Source of the DNA: Oricola nitratireducens
GTDB taxonomy: Bacteria > Pseudomonadota > Alphaproteobacteria > Rhizobiales > Rhizobiaceae
Length of the DNA stretch: 64,000 bases
Assembly: GCF_014904745.1 (NCBI RefSeq)
Contig: NZ_JACZCS010000023.1
Location: 142,907 to 206,906 of the forward strand
Direction: 5' to 3'
Both the position numbers and the translations under genes were made by a program. Below are positions 8,636-17,300 of this stretch, in pieces (within the stretch, counting starts at the first letter, position 1; each line of letters starts with the position of its first letter). A model generated the notes under the pieces. The model ran no database searches, was not told the DNA's origin, and was given only the letters and a program-made list of their open reading frames with translations.

Positions 8636-8823
8636 GGGGGCAGGTTCCGGCCACCCCTCATCCCGCACCGCACAATCCGTCTTGCCACCCCGCGCCGACG
8701 GGTATAGGAACCCGCTCGAAATCGGCCCCGGCCGTCGTCGGCAGGGGAGCGCGTCGTGTCCGTTCTGCCTCGAACAGCGGACCGGCGTTTCCTGAAATCC
8801 CGGTTCTTTTCGGAAGGCGGGCA

Positions 8824-10278
8824 TTGAACACACGGGTCCTGCGCTTCTCGGCTCACGTCAACGGGGTGTTCCTGATGACGCTCGCCACCGTGATGCTGCT
8901 TCCGGCCATCGTCGATCTGTCGACCGACGCGCGCGACGCCGACGCGTTTCTCGCCTCGGCCGCCCTGACCGCGGGAATCGGCGCGCTGCTGTTCACGGCC
9001 TTTCGCAAACCGGGCTTCGTCTCCATCGACCGGCGCACGGGCTATGTGATCACCGTTTCCTCCTGGCTCTCCGTCAGTTTCTTCGGCTCCCTGCCGCTGG
9101 TCTTTTCCTCGCTGCATCCGTCGCTCGCCGATGCGATGTTCGAGACCGTGTCCGGCCTGACGACGACCGGCGCGACCGCGTTTTCCGGGCTCGACGCGAT
9201 GCCGCCGGGCATCCTGCTCTGGCGCTCGCTGTTACAGTGGATCGGCGGCGTCGGAATCGTCGGGATGGCGATCGCGATGCTGCCGATGATGCGTGTCGGC
9301 GGGATGCAGCTGTTCAAGCTCGAATCGTCGGACGTCTCCGGCAAGGCGTTCCCGAAAGTGACCCAGCTGGCGCAGGCGATCGGGACGGCCTATGTCGGGC
9401 TGACCTTCGCCTGCACGGCCGGCCTGCTGATGACCGGCATGAACTTTTTCGACGCCATCAACCACGCGATGACGACGATCGCGACCGGCGGCTTCTCGAC
9501 CCGGGACGCGTCGGTCGGCTACTACCACTCGGTCGGCATCGAGGTGGTTCTCACGGTGTTCATGGCGCTGAGCGCGCTGCCGCTGATCTTCTACGCGAAG
9601 CTCCTGATGCGGGGCCGGCAGGCCGTTCTCGAGGACGAGCAGATCGCCGGATTTCTCAAGATCCTGGCCGTGGCGATTCTCGCCGCCACCGCCTGGAACG
9701 TCACGCAGGGGATGGCTCCCTTGCGGGCGCTGCGCGAATCCGCCTTCAACGTCACGTCGATCCTGACCGACACGGGCTTTTCCACCACCGACTTCTCCCG
9801 CTGGGGCAGTTTCGCGGTCGGGCTGTTCTTCCTGCTGTTCTTCATCGGCGGCTGCGCCGGCTCGACGGCGGGCGCGGTGAAGATCTTCCGCTGGCAGATC
9901 CTGTTCGCCAGCGCCCGGGCGCATCTCAAGACGGCGCTGTCGCCCAGCCGCGTCGTCGTGCTCAAATACCAGGATCGCATCGTCGACGCCGACACGCTCG
10001 GCGCTGTCCGCAATTTCCTGTTCATCTATCTCGCCACCTTCGTCTTCCTGTCGCTTCTGGTCATGGCGACCGGTCTCGACTTCCTGTCGAGTACGTCGGC
10101 GATCGCCCAGGCGATGGCGAATGCGGGACCCGGCCTCGGTCCGGTCGTCGGGCCGGCGTCGAATTTCGGCGGGGTTCCCGACGTCGCGAAGTGGCTGATC
10201 ATGGCCGCGATGATCCTCGGCCGGCTGGAGCTTGCGACCGTCTATGTGGTGCTGCTGCCGGAATTCTGGCTGATCTAG
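8824..10278 (+). CDS. trkH: Trk-type potassium uptake protein TrkH
   Basis: 484 aa with a TTG start at 8824, preceded by GGAAGGCGGG; this gives the normal TrkH length, whereas the ATG at 8875 would cut the first helix. Polytopic inner-membrane K+ channel subunit. The repeated P-loop filters are visible: ETVSGLTTTGATAF (~110), TTIATGGFSTRD (~220), NVTSILTDTGFSTTDF (~310) and QAMANAGPGLGPV (~425), each with the Gly that lines the pore. The GGCAGSTAGAVKIFRWQ loop is also conserved. TrkH normally needs the cytosolic NAD-binding TrkA; no trkA is in the window. Confidence 0.95.
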   Translation: MNTRVLRFSAHVNGVFLMTLATVMLLPAIVDLSTDARDADAFLASAALTAGIGALLFTAFRKPGFVSIDRRTGYVITVSSWLSVSFFGSLPLVFSSLHPSLADAMFETVSGLTTTGATAFSGLDAMPPGILLWRSLLQWIGGVGIVGMAIAMLPMMRVGGMQLFKLESSDVSGKAFPKVTQLAQAIGTAYVGLTFACTAGLLMTGMNFFDAINHAMTTIATGGFSTRDASVGYYHSVGIEVVLTVFMALSALPLIFYAKLLMRGRQAVLEDEQIAGFLKILAVAILAATAWNVTQGMAPLRALRESAFNVTSILTDTGFSTTDFSRWGSFAVGLFFLLFFIGGCAGSTAGAVKIFRWQILFASARAHLKTALSPSRVVVLKYQDRIVDADTLGAVRNFLFIYLATFVFLSLLVMATGLDFLSSTSAIAQAMANAGPGLGPVVGPASNFGGVPDVAKWLIMAAMILGRLELATVYVVLLPEFWLI

Positions 10279-10302
10279 CGCCGCCGCAGGGCGGCCCGAT
10301 GG

Positions 10303-11832
10303 CTACTCCGCAGCCTCCGTCTTGCCCTCCGGCAACGGCGCGTCGGCATCGCCGCCCGCCGTCTGGGCGTCGAAATCGGGAAACGCCACGATGCGCCTGC
10401 CGGCGTGGTCGGCGTGGAGGACGATCAGGCCCTGTTCCTCGAACCAGTCGAGAAAACGCCGGGCGCGGCGGGGCGAGTGGGTGCCGTAGGCGCGGGCGAT
10501 TTCGGCGTCGGAGGGGCAGGGATCGCAAGTGATCGCGGCACGCGCCAGCATCAGGAAGACGCCCTGCAGGTCGTCGGTGACGCGTCTGGCGAGCGACAGC
10601 GCCGTCTGCCAGGCGTCGCTCGCCGCGGTCTCCTCGTCGACGCCGGAGCGGGCGATGGCGAGGCGCAGGCGGAACTCGCTCATCGATAGCGGCGCGCCGG
10701 CGATGCGGCGCATGCGGCCGCGCATCAGGAAATCCTGGTAGAGCTCTGAATCCGAACGGAAAGACGAGTCCGGGCTCGCCGTGATTTCGGCGAGCGTGTC
10801 GACGATCCAGTTCTCCATCTCCCCGGCGTCCATCGGCGGCCGGCGGCCGGGCGTTTCCGGTTCGGCCCCTTGCGGTTCGTTCTCCTGTCTCGAGACGGCC
10901 TGGGCGAGGTCCTCCATGATGTCGGTGGTCGCGCGCGGCGCGGGCGTTGCCCGTCTCGGGGCCGGCGGCCGGGCGAAATCCTGCGGGTCCGGCGTGAAGA
11001 TCAGGTCCTCGACATCGGCCGGCTTGTCGGGGAGCGGCATCAGCCTGGGGCTCGACGATCTGGCGCCGGTTTCGACCGGGCCGATCGTCACATGCAGCGG
11101 ACGGCGCGACAGCGCGGGGCCGAGCGCCACGAAGGAGCCGCGCTTCAGGTCGCGGAACTGCTCGGCCTGGCGGCGGTCCATGCCGAGAAGATCGGCGGCG
11201 CGCGCCATGTCGATATCGAGAAAGGTGCGGCCCATCAGGAAGTTGGAGGCTTCGGCGGCGACGTTCTTGGCGAGCTTGGCGAGGCGCTGCGTGGCGATGA
11301 CGCCGGCAAGGCCGCGCTTGCGGCCGCGGCACATCAGGTTGGTCATCGCGCCAAGCGCGGCGCGCCGGGCATCCTCGGCGACTTCGCCGCCGGCCGCGGG
11401 CGCAAACATCTGCGCTTCGTCGACCACGACGAGAACCGGGAACCAGAACTCGCGCTCGGCGTCGAACAGCGCGTTCAGAAAGGTCGCGGCGGCGCGCATC
11501 TGGTCATCGATTTCCAGACCTTCCAGCGTCAGCACGCAGGAGACGCGGTGCTGGCGGATGCGGTTGGCGATGCCGATCAACTCGCCCTCCGAGCGGTCGG
11601 CGTCGACCACGATATGGCCGAAGGCGTCGGCGAGCGTGACGAAATCGCCCTCGGGATCGACCACGACCTGCTGGACCCATTTGGCGGATTGCTCCAGCAG
11701 GCGGCGTAGCAGATGGGATTTTCCGGAGCCGGAATTGCCCTGCACCAGCAGGCGGGTCGCCAGCAATTCCTCGATATCGAGCCTGGCCGCCTCGCTGGCG
11801 GACGTCGTTCCCATGTCGATGTCGACTTTCAA
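10303..11832 (-). CDS. HerA-like/DUF87 ATP-binding protein with C-terminal winged-helix-like region
   Basis: ~509 aa. HerA/FtsK-type ATPase: Walker A GNSGSGKSHLL (~33-40), Walker B VLVVVDEAQMF, and CRGRKRGLAGVIATQRLAKLAKNVAAEASNFLMGRTF, the sensor/arginine region of bacterial DUF87 ATPases. The C-terminal third has a linker rich in Pro/Arg and a helical region ending RRARRFLDWFEEQGLIVLHAD that resembles a winged helix. The start is uncertain: TTG at 11832 (LKVDIDMG) fits homologue-like openings; ATG at 11814 is an alternative; the frame stays open into the repeat array and that extension is rejected. It converges with trkH with only 24 bp between. Confidence 0.8.
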   Translation of the reverse strand: MKVDIDMGTTSASEAARLDIEELLATRLLVQGNSGSGKSHLLRRLLEQSAKWVQQVVVDPEGDFVTLADAFGHIVVDADRSEGELIGIANRIRQHRVSCVLTLEGLEIDDQMRAAATFLNALFDAEREFWFPVLVVVDEAQMFAPAAGGEVAEDARRAALGAMTNLMCRGRKRGLAGVIATQRLAKLAKNVAAEASNFLMGRTFLDIDMARAADLLGMDRRQAEQFRDLKRGSFVALGPALSRRPLHVTIGPVETGARSSSPRLMPLPDKPADVEDLIFTPDPQDFARPPAPRRATPAPRATTDIMEDLAQAVSRQENEPQGAEPETPGRRPPMDAGEMENWIVDTLAEITASPDSSFRSDSELYQDFLMRGRMRRIAGAPLSMSEFRLRLAIARSGVDEETAASDAWQTALSLARRVTDDLQGVFLMLARAAITCDPCPSDAEIARAYGTHSPRRARRFLDWFEEQGLIVLHADHAGRRIVAFPDFDAQTAGGDADAPLPEGKTEAAE

Positions 11833-11959
11833 GGCCGTGCTCGCTCGCGTGAATTGGTTCGTGGAGTCGCCGGCGGACGCGCCGGCTGTCCCTGAATAGA
11901 GGATTCGGGCGGGTGACGGGAAGCGGGCAGGAGGCGCGGTCCACGGATGTTTTCGCAAG

Positions 11960-12355
11960 TTGTTTGCGCTCACGCTGTCGCCGCTGCGCAGCTCGCTCCG
12001 CGGGGGCCTCGCGAAGGCTCGGACGGGCGGTCGCCCTCGCGGCCTTGGGCCGTTGTTTTCGCTCACGCTGTCGCCGCTGCGCGGCTCGCTCCGCGGGGGG
12101 CCTCGCGAAGGCTCGGACGGGCGGTCGCCCTTGCGGCCTTGGGCCGTTGTTTGCGCTCACGCTGTCGCCGCCGCGCGGCTCGCTCCGCGGGGGCCTCGCG
12201 AAGGCTCGGACGGGCGGTCGCCCTTGCGGCCTTGGGCCGTTGTTTGCGCTCACGCTGTCGCCGCCGCGCGGCTCGCTCCGCGGGGGCCTCGCGAAGGCTC
12301 GGACGGGCGGTCGCCCTCGCGGCCTTCGGCCGTTGTTTGCGCTCACGCTGTCGCC
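11960..12355 (+). repeat. Tandem array of a 93-bp GC-rich repeat (four full units and one 23-bp partial)
   Basis: Units at 11960-12052, 12053-12146, 12147-12239 and 12240-12332, then a partial at 12333-12355 that stops 2 bp before the methyltransferase stop codon. Each unit starts TTGTTTGCGCTCACGCTG (TTGTTTTCGC in unit 2). Each contains a chain of small inverted repeats (CGCGG/CCGCG, GCCT/AGGC, GGGCG/CGCCC, CGGCC/GGCCG). Copies differ by only a few bases; unit 2 has one extra G. Because 93 is a multiple of three and the DNA is very GC-rich, several frames stay open through the array; the resulting long open frames are not considered genes. Confidence 0.9.
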
Positions 12356-12357
12356 GT

Positions 12358-13017
12358 TTAGAGCGGCCTGCGCGCCTCGAACAGCACGACGGCGCCGAAC
12401 CGGCGCAGCGCCACGTCGGCGAACCGGTTTTCCAGTGCCTGCCGCAAATCCTGGAAGGTGTCGGCCGCGTTGGAAAAGACGCCCTTGCGGTTGTAGAGCT
12501 TCATAAGCGCCCGGGCGGGCAGCGAGCGCGGCGTGTCGCCCTGCAGGATGGTCGCGCCGAAGATTACGCCGTTCTCCGCCAGCACGGGCGCGACGCGGTC
12601 GAAGACGATCGCTTTCTCGGCGATGCCGCCCGGCAGGCAATGCAGCAGGTAGCACAGGCCGACGGAGTCGAAGGGTCCCTCGACCGGCAGCGGTTCGAGG
12701 CAATTGGCGGTTACCGTTTCAGGCTTGTAGCGCGCGATGCGTTTCGCCGCGGCTTCCAAGCTGTGCGGATTCAGGTCCACCAGCGTGATGCGTGGATCGG
12801 GCACCGGCCAGGGCGTCTTGTCGAGGAAGTAGCCGGTTCCCACCCCGATATCGACATGCGTCGCGCCGACATTGCGAGCGTAGAGATCACGCAGATTGGA
12901 CGTCGGGCAGCGCCACAGAAGCCGGTTGGAAAAGCCCAGCACGAACCAGTCATAGGCAGCAAGCGTGAAAGGCGTGTAGACGGCCTGTCCCGCCGCAACA
13001 TCCCTGTTCACGTTCAT
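12358..13017 (-). CDS. Class I SAM-dependent methyltransferase
   Basis: 219 aa, ATG at 13017 with GGAGGCCGGG upstream. Methyltransferase motif I is VDIGVGTGYFLDK (~54-66), post I the acidic loop ITLVDLNPHSLEAA (~77-90), motif II/III around PFDSVGLCYLLHCLPGG (~116-132). Substrate is not predictable; the order GATHVDIGVGTGYFLD with TLVDLNPHSL resembles small-molecule or lipid methyltransferases of the Methyltransf_25/11 type. The gene is flanked on both sides by direct copies of the same 93-bp repeat, so it looks like a repeat-bounded cassette. Confidence 0.9.
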   Translation of the reverse strand: MNVNRDVAAGQAVYTPFTLAAYDWFVLGFSNRLLWRCPTSNLRDLYARNVGATHVDIGVGTGYFLDKTPWPVPDPRITLVDLNPHSLEAAAKRIARYKPETVTANCLEPLPVEGPFDSVGLCYLLHCLPGGIAEKAIVFDRVAPVLAENGVIFGATILQGDTPRSLPARALMKLYNRKGVFSNAADTFQDLRQALENRFADVALRRFGAVVLFEARRPL

Positions 13018-13507
13018 CCCGGCCTCCGCTCGATGATTCCCCCGTTCCAGGATATCATATCGCGGGGTTGGTCCTGTGCCGTGTTACGGTTTCGCTCACG
13101 GGTTATTTCTTGTGCTCGCGGGAGGCGTTTTATCACTCGTGGCCGAGCGCCCGGTCGGGCTTGCGGGTGTTTGGCCGTTGTTTGCGCTCACGCTGTCGCC
13201 ACTGCGCGGCTCGCTCCGCGGGGGCCTCGCGAAGGCTCGGACGGGTGGTCGCCCTTGCGGCCTTCGGCCGTTGATTTCGCTCGCGGCCGAGCGCTCGCGT
13301 TGCTCGCTGGCCTCCGCGGGGTGGCTTGGCCGGCCGGACGCCCGGTCGGGCTTGCGGGCCTCCGGCCCGAAGGCTGATCCACGCGCTCGGCCTGCAGCGG
13401 GAATTCTGGGCGCTCTCCAATTTGTGATCGGCGCAGCGGCGCATTGTCGTGGCGCGGCGAAGAAGACAGGTTACTTTCCGGAAGAATTGCTGATCGAGGA
13501 GGTACGC
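13018..13507. other. 490-bp intergenic stretch made largely of repeats
   Basis: No gene is supported here. It holds one full copy of the 93-bp repeat (13178-13270), a decayed continuation after it (13271-13330), and a separate 20-bp direct repeat (CGCCCGGTCGGGCTTGCGGG at 13148-13167 and 13339-13358). The last ~100 bp before 13508 are unique and should contain the promoter of the dienelactone hydrolase gene, but no clear promoter motif was identified. Confidence 0.7.
13178..13270 (+). repeat. Isolated copy of the 93-bp repeat, same orientation as the array
   Basis: Full-length unit starting TTGTTTGCGCTCACGCTG and ending CTTCGGCCG, nearly identical to units of the 11960-12355 array. It lies 161 bp upstream of the methyltransferase start. 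With the array it forms direct repeats bracketing that gene. Confidence 0.88.
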
Positions 13508-14386
13508 ATGGCGAAAAGGCCGCAAATCACCCAGGCGATGATCGACGCCTATGACGAATACACCCACCTGACGCTCGACCGGCGCGGGTTCATGGGAAAG
13601 CTGACGAAACTGGCGGGGACGAGCGCGGCGGCCGCGGTCATCGCGCCGATGCTGGCGGCCAGCAGCGCCAGGGCCGGGATGGTCGCCGCCGACGACCAGC
13701 GCATCGCCGGCGAGGACATCACCTTCCAGGGCGCGTCGGGCGGCGTTTCCGGATATCTCGTCACGCCGGCGGGCATGGCGGAGAAACTTCCGGCGGTTGT
13801 CGTGATCCACGAGAACCGCGGCCTCAACCCGCATATCCGCGACGTCGCGCGGCGGCTGGCGCTGGAAGGGTTCGCGGCGCTGGCGGTCGACTTCCTGTCG
13901 CCGATGGGCGGCACGCCCGGCGACGAGGACAAGGCGCGCGAGATGATCGGCCAACTCGACGCCGGACAGACTGTCGCCAACGCGGCGGCGGCGCGGCAGT
14001 TTCTCGCCGCCCACGCAGCGACGAACGGCAGGGTCGGCGCCGTCGGTTTCTGCTGGGGCGGCGGCCTCGTCAATTCGCTCGCCGTCGCCGACAGCGGGCT
14101 CAACGCGGCGGTCGCCTATTACGGACGGCAGCCGGCGGCCGACCAGGTGCCGTCGATCGCGGCGCCGCTGCTGTTACACTATGCCGGGCTCGACCAGCGG
14201 ATCAATGCGGGCATCGACGACTATCGTGCGGCGCTGCAAGCGAATGGCAAGGAGTTCACGATGCATGTCTATGACGGCGTGAACCATGCCTTCAACAACG
14301 ACACGTCGGAAGCCCGCTACGACAAGCAGGCGGCCGATCTGGCGTGGAGCCGGACCATCGCGTTCTTCAGGGAAAAACTGTCGTAG
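13508..14386 (+). CDS. Exported dienelactone hydrolase family protein
   Basis: 292 aa, ATG at 13508 with GAGGAGG upstream. Alpha/beta hydrolase of the dienelactone hydrolase family. The N-terminus is unusual: ~25 residues, then DRRGFMGKLTKLAGTSAAAAVIAPMLAASSARA, a twin-arginine-like export signal, so it should act in the periplasm. The catalytic triad is visible as Cys in GFCWGGG (~181), Asp in HYAGLDQRI (~224) and His in DGVNHAFNND (~257). The oxyanion region HENRGLNPHIRDVARRLA is also typical. True substrate unknown; no aromatic pathway genes are adjacent. Confidence 0.92.
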   Translation: MAKRPQITQAMIDAYDEYTHLTLDRRGFMGKLTKLAGTSAAAAVIAPMLAASSARAGMVAADDQRIAGEDITFQGASGGVSGYLVTPAGMAEKLPAVVVIHENRGLNPHIRDVARRLALEGFAALAVDFLSPMGGTPGDEDKAREMIGQLDAGQTVANAAAARQFLAAHAATNGRVGAVGFCWGGGLVNSLAVADSGLNAAVAYYGRQPAADQVPSIAAPLLLHYAGLDQRINAGIDDYRAALQANGKEFTMHVYDGVNHAFNNDTSEARYDKQAADLAWSRTIAFFREKLS

Positions 14387-14387
14387 A

Positions 14388-17300
14388 TCAGGCGCGGGCC
14401 GATGCCGGGTCCGTCCGGCCCAGCCATTCGTCGACCTTCTGCAGTAGCGCGTCCGGGCTGATCGGCTTCGACATGTAATCGTCCATACCGGCCTCGATAC
14501 ATTTCTCGCGGTCGCCCTTCAGGGCATGCGCGGTGACGCCGATGATAGGGGTGTGGTGCCCGGTCGCATCCTCGCGGGCTCGGATGCAGCCGGTCGCCTC
14601 CAGGCCGTTTATATCAGGCATGGACACGTCCATCAGGATGATGCGGGGCGGCTTGCGCTCGCTGGTTTCAATGGCCTGGCGGCCGTCGCTGACGATCTCG
14701 AAGGAATAGCCGCTGTCGAACAGGATTTGCGAGAAGACGAGCTGGTTCACCTCGTTATCCTCGGCGATCAGGATGTCGAGGGCATAGTCGACGGCGTCCG
14801 GCACGGGCGGAGGCGCGATGTCCTCCTGCGCAACGTTTTCATGCGCGGTTTCGGGTGCCGTGTTCCCGGGGACTTTGTCCGTTACCGGCGTTTCCGCGTC
14901 CCGGTGCGCCGCACGCGCGTCGGGCGGCGCGGATCGCCGCACGGAAACCGCCGGCCCGGAGGATGCCGGCTGCGGGGCAGCGGCGCGGCGCGCGGGCGCG
15001 ATCGCCGCGGCGATGGCGTCGAGAAGCTGCGAGGAGCGCGCCGGTTTCATCAGGTTCTTATCAATGCGCAGGCGGCGGATATCCTCGAGCGAAATGCCGT
15101 TGTCGGCGGATGTCAGGATGACGATCGGGACATGCGCGATGCGGCTGTCGGAGCGCACCGCGGCGGCGACATCTGCGCCGTTCATTCCCGGCATCTGGTA
15201 ATCGAGGACGACGCAGTCAAACGGCGCATCGAGCTTCGCCGCATCGCGCAGGACCTGCAACGCCTCGATCCCGGAGCCGACGGCGCAACTGTCGATGTTC
15301 CAGGCATCCATCTGTTCCATCAGGATCGAGCGATTGACCGAATTGTCATCGACGATCAGGGCCCGCGCTCCGGTGATGTCGATGGCGGCATTTGCCAGCG
15401 CTTTCAGTTCGCCATGCTTGGGCAGGGTCATCGTGAACCAGAAGGTCGATCCCTCGTTGAGGACGCTTTCGACGCCGTATTTGCCGCCCATCATGGTGAT
15501 GATCGCAGACGAGATCGCCAGGCCGAGGCCGGTGCCCTCGTGGCGGCGGGTCGAGGAGCCGTCGACCTGGGAGAACTTTTCAAAAATTGTGTCGAGTTTG
15601 TCCTTCGGGATGCCGATGCCGGTGTCGGTCACCTTGAATTTCAGTTCGGTCCTGTCGCCATGGTCGTGGCCGTCGACATCGATGAGGACATGGCCGAATT
15701 CGGTGAATTTCACGGCGTTGGAGACGAGATTGGTGAGAACCTGGCGCAGGCGGCCGACATCGCCGACATGGATGTTGTGGACCGCCGGTGCGACACGCAC
15801 GATTAACTCGATGTCCTTCTGGCGCGCCCGCGCGGTCATCAGGGTCGCGACGTCGGAGACCGCCTCGTGCAGATCGAAGGGCTCCGGGTCCAGTTCCATC
15901 TGGCCGGCGTCGATCTTCGAGAAGTCGAGAATGTCGTTGATGATGGTCAGGAGCGCATTGCCCGACTTGATGATCACGTCGGCGAATGTGCGCTGCTTGG
16001 AATCCAGTTCGGTGCCCGCGAGCAGTTCCGCCATGCCGAGAACGCCGTTCATCGGCGTGCGGATCTCGTGACTCATATTGGCGAGGAATTCCGACTTGGC
16101 GCGGTCGGCGGCCTCCGCCTTGAGCTGGGCGTCGCGCAGGGCCTTCTCGCGGTCGCGGAACCTGGAGATGTCCTCGATGCGGATGACGAGATAGTCGTTG
16201 CCGTCGGCGAGCCTTTCGCGCGACTTGTAGGCCTTGGCCGCAAAGACCGTGCCGTCGGCGCGCCTGATGTCGTGCTCGTGGGCAAAGGTCGTGCCGGTGG
16301 CCATGACCTCGGTCTCGAACATCGTCGCCTTTTTGACATTTTCCCGCGGCTCGATGTCCGACGCCGTCTTGCCGACGATGTCCTCGACCGACTTGCCGTG
16401 GATTTCGGCGAACGCCTTGTTGGCGATGACGCAGACGCCGTTGGCGTCCTTGACGAGGACGGGGCTCGACAGGCGATCGAGGACGTTCTGCGCCAGTTCC
16501 GCCTTGGTGCGCGCGGCGATGGCCTCGCATTCCCGGGCCTTCAGTTCGCTAATGTCGGTGGTGATGCCGACGATGTAGACCGAACCGTCCGATCCGTACG
16601 CCTTGCTTTTATGGGCAAGGCGGAAGTTCGGCGTGCCATCCGGGTTGGCGCCGATTTCCTCGAACTGCTGGTCCTCACCGGATTCCATAACCGCGCGGTC
16701 CGATTCCATGTATTCGAGCCCGACCTCGCCGAACACGTCATGGTCGGTCTTGCCCTGCGCTTCCTCCATCGTGAGGCCGGCGATCTTCTCCCACCACGAA
16801 TTCGCATAGACGAATTTCAGATCCGGCGTCTTGGCGTAAACGGCGGCGGGAATCGCCTCGATGATGTTCTGGTAGAGCTCGTTCTCGCGCAGGCGCTCAG
16901 CCAGCGCCGTCTGCTGGTTCTTGAGTTCCGTCACGTCCATGCGCAGGCCGATCAGCATACCCTTGTCGGTGCGCAGATTGACGGTCTTGAACCATTTTCC
17001 GTCGGGGGAGCCGCGCAGCGCCTCGAAAATCGGGGGCTGGTACTCGCTATGCTTCCGGCGCTTCCATTCCTCCGGATCGGAGTCATAGAGCTCGTCCATC
17101 TCGGCATCACCGGACGTGCGCCACAGATTGTTGCTGTGGGCGTGCTCGATCGCGTCCAGCAATGATCTGCCGGGCTTCATCGCCGGGATCATCTTCGGCT
17201 GGTCGGCTCTCAGCATGTTGTTGGAGAGCAGAAATTCCTCGTTTTCGTCATAAACGATGACACCGATCGGGATTTTGTCGAGGATGGTCTGCAGAACGCC

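Noticed and set aside
11833..12066. N-terminal extension of the HerA-like protein into the repeat array
   Set aside because: The extra residues are translated repeat, Pro/Arg-rich, and the ATPase family start lies near 11832.
11960..13270. CRISPR array
   Set aside because: Units are contiguous 93-bp repeats without unique spacers and no cas genes are present.
11947..13377. 476-codon open frame (plus strand) and other long frames across the repeat region
   Set aside because: They arise because the 93-bp unit is 31 codons and lacks stops; the frames run antisense through the methyltransferase gene and have low-complexity translations.
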